Shown piece after piece: positions 5,938-9,256 of a DNA stretch of 9,256 bases. The notes beneath the pieces are model-generated. The model was not told the origin of the DNA. It saw only the letters and a list, made by a program, of their open reading frames with translations, and ran no database searches. Within the stretch, counting starts at the first letter, position 1. Every line of letters starts with the position of its first letter. This stretch comes from Methanimicrococcus sp. (GTDB taxonomy: Archaea > Halobacteriota > Methanosarcinia > Methanosarcinales > Methanosarcinaceae). The position numbers and the translations under genes are program-made. The stretch covers positions 1 through 9,256 of the forward strand of contig WRDC01000060.1 of NCBI GenBank assembly GCA_009783635.1, read 5' to 3'.

Positions 5938-8547
5938 TCATTTCAATCTCAAAAGTCTCATGGAGTTCAAAACCACGATCAATGTCACGCCGACATCTCC
6001 AATCACAGCCTCCCACATTGACGCGATGCCTAAAAGGCCGAGCGTCATGAAAATGAGTTTTACGCCGAGCGCGAAAAAGATGTTTTGGTAAACGACGGAT
6101 TTAGTTATTTGAGCAATCTCAAAAGCGTCGGCCAGCTGTGCCGAATCCCCCGTCATCAGCACAACGTCCGCCGCTTCAACGGCGGCGTCCGACCCGATAC
6201 CGCCGACGGCAATACCGATATCCGCGCGCGTGAGAGCGGGCGCGTCATTGATGCCGTCGCCGACAAAGGCAACTTTGGCATTTGAATCGGCGGCCTTCGT
6301 TTCAGCCTCGATTCGTTCAAGCGTTTCCACCTTTTCATGCGGCAGACGCTCTGTGTAGACATCGTCCAGATTCAGACCGGCCGCAAATGACCGGCCAACT
6401 TTGTCCGTGTCTCCCGTTACCATGACTGTTTTTTTGATACCGAGCTGTTTGAGGCGCGCCAAAGCTTCCCGGCTGTCCGGTTTAACGACATCGGATATCG
6501 CAATCCTTCCGGCAAACATTCCGTCAACGGCGACATAGATATGCGTTTCCGTATCGGAAAGGAGAGGACCAAGAACAGGCAAATCCGAAAGGATAATATT
6601 TTCCTGCCTCATCAGTTTCAAATTTCCGACAGCGACCACTTTTTCGCCACAAACGGCAACAATTCCAAGTCCGGGATATTCGGTATGAGCGGTGACTTCA
6701 AAGGTCTTTGAAACGTCTCCCGTGTCATTTCTTTCCTTCGTGTCATCTCTTTCCTTTGCGGCGCGGACAATAGAAAGGGCAATCGGGTGATTTGAAAATG
6801 ATTCGGCTGCGGCGCTGTATCGGAGAACGGTTGTTTCATCATAAATGCCGTTTTTTGGCAGATCAATTCGAACAACATCAAAAACGCCCTTTGAAAGCGT
6901 TCCCGTTTTATCAAAAATGATGGTCTTGACCTGTGTCAGGCCTTCCAAATAATGACCGCCTTTGACGAGAACGCCTTTCTTGGAAGCGGCGCCGATACCG
7001 CCGAAGTAACTGAGCGGAACGGAAATCACCAGCGCGCAGGGACAGGAAATAACAAGAAAAACCAACCCGCGGTAAATCCAGTCATTAAACGCCGCATCGG
7101 GAAGGATAAGCGGCGGGAGGGCGGCAATCAAAACAGCGGCAAGCACGACCAGCGGCGTATAATACCGAGAGAAACGCGTGATAAACTTCTCCGTCGGCGC
7201 CTTTTTCGCGGCGGCATTCTCAACCAAATCCAAAATCTTGGAAGCGGTCGACTGCTCAAACGATTTCTCAACGCGGACCGTCAGCGTTCCGCTTTTATTG
7301 ATACTGCCGGAAAGGACGGCGCCGCCTTCCCGAACGGTCTTCGGAACGGATTCTCCGGTCAGAGCGGAGGTGTCCATAAAAGAAACGCCGGTCAAAACCG
7401 TGCCGTCCAAAGGAACCTTTTCGCCGGGCTTAATCAAAATACTGTCACCGATGCCGACTTCCTGCGGCGGAACGGTTTCGTAGCCGCCGTCTGCTGTCAT
7501 CCGGTGCGCGTAATCCGGGCGGATGTCCATCATTTCATAAATGGATTTTCGGGAGCGGCTGACGGCAGCTTCCTGAAAGAGGACGCCGATCTGATAAAAG
7601 AGCATCACGGCGACAGCTTCCGGAAATTCACCGATGGCAAACGCGCCAAACGTTGCGGTTGTCATCAGGAAATTTTCATCGAAAAAATCGCGGCGAACGA
7701 TTCCGCGAAAAGCCCGATAAACAACGCCGCCGCCGATAATAACGTACGCAATGACGAATATGAAAGACTCGGCCGGCGATTGATGAACAATTTCAAGAGC
7801 CGATAAAACCGGAATCTCCGTTTTGTGAGAAATGTGAATCAAAATACCGGCCAGATAAACAAGAATGCCGATAAAAATCCGGACGGCGCTTGTTTTGTCA
7901 ATGTATCGCAGGGATGAAAAACGGCTTTTCTGTTTCGGCCGAAGACAGGAAGGAGCGCCGGATGAGTTATCAGAAGGAGTACCGGACGGGGTATCGGAAG
8001 GAGTACCGGAAGGAGTACCGGACGGGGTATCGGAAGGAGTACCGGATGGAGTACCGGACGGGGTATCGGAAGGAGTACCGGATGGAGTACCGGAAGGAGT
8101 ACCGGACGGGGTATCGGAAGGAGTACCGGAAGGAGTACCGGACGGGGTATCGGAAGGAGTACCGGATGGAGTACCGGATGGAGTATCGGAAGGAGTACCG
8201 GAAGGAGTATCGGAAAGGAGAACAGGACGGGTGACGGAAGGGAGGACGGAAAGGGTACCGGAAGGAGAAGAGACGGACGGGCATGCCATACTCAGAGACC
8301 GGCTTGCCTCATCTTGATATTTTACTTTTTCCGAAACCTCGATATGAGATTCAATCGAATGAACAATGTTTTCAATCGCCGGCCGGATATCATCCTCGTA
8401 ATCGTCCTTAAGTTCGACAGTGAGCGTGGCGGTTGCAAAGCTGACCGAAGCGTTTTCAACACCTTTTAAGCGGCTGACCGTCTCCTCAATTTTTGCGGCG
8501 CAATTCGCGCAGCCCAACCCTTTCAATGAATATTCTTTTTTAATCAT
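5938..8547 (-). CDS. zntA: P1B-type Zn/Cd/Pb-exporting ATPase with a Ser-Thr-Pro repeat linker
   Basis: This membrane pump uses ATP to expel soft divalent metals. Starting at the ATG at 8547 it has 869 residues; a second ATG at 8571 adds eight and neither has a clear ribosome site. An N-terminal heavy-metal-binding domain (about 4-75) carries GCANC with Cys13 and Cys16. A linker at 112-191 consists of 20 S(G/D)TP units. Membrane helices follow at about 223-239, 260-278, 292-328, 464-482 and 490-510, the last with the metal-site CPC (502-504). The actuator motif TGES is at 397-400, phosphorylation motif DKTGT at 546-550, nucleotide-binding HP at 587-588, TGD at 711-713 and GDGINDAP at 763-770. 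Lys830 and Asp851 (GDVG) in the last two helices are typical of the ZntA/CadA subgroup rather than copper pumps. All catalytic motifs are intact. Family members are usually about 620-740 residues; the linker explains much of the excess. Confidence 0.95.
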   Translation of the reverse strand: MIKKEYSLKGLGCANCAAKIEETVSRLKGVENASVSFATATLTVELKDDYEDDIRPAIENIVHSIESHIEVSEKVKYQDEASRSLSMACPSVSSPSGTLSVLPSVTRPVLLSDTPSGTPSDTPSGTPSGTPSDTPSGTPSGTPSDTPSGTPSGTPSGTPSDTPSGTPSGTPSDTPSGTPSGTPSDTPSGTPSDNSSGAPSCLRPKQKSRFSSLRYIDKTSAVRIFIGILVYLAGILIHISHKTEIPVLSALEIVHQSPAESFIFVIAYVIIGGGVVYRAFRGIVRRDFFDENFLMTTATFGAFAIGEFPEAVAVMLFYQIGVLFQEAAVSRSRKSIYEMMDIRPDYAHRMTADGGYETVPPQEVGIGDSILIKPGEKVPLDGTVLTGVSFMDTSALTGESVPKTVREGGAVLSGSINKSGTLTVRVEKSFEQSTASKILDLVENAAAKKAPTEKFITRFSRYYTPLVVLAAVLIAALPPLILPDAAFNDWIYRGLVFLVISCPCALVISVPLSYFGGIGAASKKGVLVKGGHYLEGLTQVKTIIFDKTGTLSKGVFDVVRIDLPKNGIYDETTVLRYSAAAESFSNHPIALSIVRAAKERDDTKERNDTGDVSKTFEVTAHTEYPGLGIVAVCGEKVVAVGNLKLMRQENIILSDLPVLGPLLSDTETHIYVAVDGMFAGRIAISDVVKPDSREALARLKQLGIKKTVMVTGDTDKVGRSFAAGLNLDDVYTERLPHEKVETLERIEAETKAADSNAKVAFVGDGINDAPALTRADIGIAVGGIGSDAAVEAADVVLMTGDSAQLADAFEIAQITKSVVYQNIFFALGVKLIFMTLGLLGIASMWEAVIGDVGVTLIVVLNSMRLLRLK
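6721..6756. repeat. 18-bp tandem duplication inside zntA
   Basis: CGTGTCATTTCTTTCCTT at 6721-6738 is followed directly by CGTGTCATCTCTTTCCTT at 6739-6756, differing at one base. On the - strand it encodes KERDDT followed by KERNDT, a charged loop in the nucleotide-binding domain shortly after the HP motif. The frame is preserved. Confidence 0.9.
7975..8214. repeat. 12-bp coding tandem repeat in zntA
   Basis: Twenty consecutive 12-bp units encode Ser-Gly-Thr-Pro or Ser-Asp-Thr-Pro, followed downstream by decayed copies (SDNS, SGAP). The Gly/Asp choice forms a partly regular higher-order pattern, often one SDTP then two SGTP (36 bp). Codon variants for Thr (ACT/ACC) and Pro (CCT/CCG/CCA) vary between units. 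The opposite strand is open in several frames only because the repeat lacks stop triplets. Confidence 0.95.
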
Positions 8548-8589
8548 TCGGGAACACACCGGATACCGCATGAAAAATCAAGCAGTGTG

Positions 8590-8626
8590 AAAAAAATTGA
8601 GAGGAGCCGAAGGGCGAAGGAAAAAA
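8590..8626 (-). terminator. Candidate oligo-T terminator between hmgA and zntA
   Basis: Read on the - strand there is a T6 run (8626-8621) just after the HMG-CoA reductase stop and a T7 run (8596-8590) further on. These could end the reductase transcript before zntA, whose start is about 86 bases from the reductase stop. No clear TATA box for zntA is visible in the gap, so partial read-through into zntA is also possible. Confidence 0.4.
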
Positions 8627-8633
8627 TTTGCGT

Positions 8634-9256
8634 TTACCGGCCCAATTGAGCATGCGCGCGCGCCAAATGACCGGCCGCCTGAGCCGCGACAAGCGACACT
8701 TCACCGGCCAGAACCGCCGCCGCCACAATCTCGGAAAGAGCCAGCGCGTTCTCGCCCGGCACAACACCCGCGCCGGCCACGCCGAGCAGCTTTAAACATT
8801 CCTGCTGCGCCGCGATGGATGTACCGCCGCCGACCGTACCGACTTCAAGGGCCGGCAGAGTAACAGAGCAGACCAAGCCGCCTTCGGGCGTTAAATCCAT
8901 TTCCGTCACACACAAACTGCCTTCGACAACGTGAGCGGGGTCCTGACCGCAAGCCAAAAAGACAGCTGCGACGATGTTGGCGGCGTGCGCATTGAAACCG
9001 AGACTGCCGGCGCGCATGGAGCCGAGGAAATTCTTGCGGTAATTCACGTCAAACATGGATTCAGCCGTGCACTTCAGCGTTTCCTGAATGAAACGGCCGG
9101 ACAAACGGGCTTCGGCAATAACCGTTTTTCCGCGGCCGAGAATCGCGTTAATGGCCGAGGGTTTTTTGTCGGTACACATATTGCCGGAAAGAGAGACGCA
9201 AGGCGTGCCCATTTCATCGGCGATGACTTTGGTAACGGCTTCGGAAGCAATGGTAA
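8634..9256 (-). CDS. hmgA: 3-hydroxy-3-methylglutaryl-CoA reductase, C-terminal part (incomplete)
   Basis: This class I reductase converts HMG-CoA to mevalonate with NADPH, the committed step of archaeal isoprenoid lipid synthesis. Only the last 206 residues are in the window; the frame continues past 9256 and begins here with TIASEAVTKVIADEMG. Visible landmarks are LSGNMCTDKKPSAIN with the conserved lysines, GRGKTVIAEA, GSLGFNAHAANIVAA, the catalytic Asp in CGQDPAHV, LPALEVGTVGGGT, and the C-terminal AGHLARAH with the catalytic His. The protein ends in QLGR with TAA at 8634-8636. There is no membrane segment in this part, and archaeal forms are soluble. It lies upstream of zntA on the same strand, with T-tracts between them. 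Confidence 0.96.
   Translation of the reverse strand, partial: TIASEAVTKVIADEMGTPCVSLSGNMCTDKKPSAINAILGRGKTVIAEARLSGRFIQETLKCTAESMFDVNYRKNFLGSMRAGSLGFNAHAANIVAAVFLACGQDPAHVVEGSLCVTEMDLTPEGGLVCSVTLPALEVGTVGGGTSIAAQQECLKLLGVAGAGVVPGENALALSEIVAAAVLAGEVSLVAAQAAGHLARAHAQLGR

Noticed and set aside
6952..7806. 284-aa open frame on + inside zntA
   Set aside because: It lies wholly antisense to conserved ATPase motifs, has no family features and has no ribosome site that I could see.
7865..8317. Open frames on + and an extra - frame over the zntA repeat (EGVPDGVS-like and KEYRTGYR-like proteins)
   Set aside because: A 12-bp repeat without stop triplets is open in several frames. Only the - frame joins known ATPase domains on both sides.

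Overview
This window looks like a piece of a methanogenic archaeal chromosome, most likely from the Methanosarcinales. The grounds are gene content and architecture: an archaeal-type NaMN:DMB phosphoribosyltransferase (CobT/MJ1598 family), the C-terminal half of a class I HMG-CoA reductase of the mevalonate (archaeal lipid) pathway, an archaeal RNase Z, AT-rich TATA-like elements upstream of genes, and oligo-T tracts rather than hairpins downstream of them. The abundance of tandem repeats suggests a host-associated relative such as Methanimicrococcus, but that is a guess from gene content and not a database match.

Layout from left to right: a GC-rich 14-bp tandem repeat at the left edge (1-60); a small unrecognised acidic protein on + (225-500) followed by a repeated T-tract terminator; RNase Z on - (566 region to 1496), divergent from endonuclease III (nth) on + (1615-2709), whose N-terminus is a long Lys/Ala/Thr/Glu repeat tail; convergent to it, CTP synthase (pyrG) on - (2739-4349); a 349-bp divergent intergenic region; cobT on + (4699-5760) followed by five T-tracts and an AGATTATTT repeat; a Zn/Cd-type P1B ATPase on - (5938-8547) with a 20-copy Ser-(Gly/Asp)-Thr-Pro linker; and an incomplete HMG-CoA reductase on - running off the right edge (8634-9256). 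The genes are mostly single units of housekeeping metabolism (tRNA 3' maturation, base excision repair, CTP synthesis, corrinoid lower-ligand activation, metal export, isoprenoid synthesis) and do not form one pathway or operon. No CRISPR, tRNA, rRNA or mobile element was seen.

Two things stand out. First, the CTP synthase has an intact synthetase domain, but its glutaminase domain has lost the catalytic Cys (now Gly) and the catalytic Glu (now Gln), with further changes in the oxyanion loop and glutamine-binding motif, so it is predicted to use free ammonia only. Second, the window is full of tandem repeats. Those inside genes have units that are multiples of three (27, 12 and 18 bp) and keep the frame, while those between genes have units of 14, about 15-19 and about 16 bp. 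Repeat growth has added a basic tail to endonuclease III and a disordered linker to the metal ATPase.
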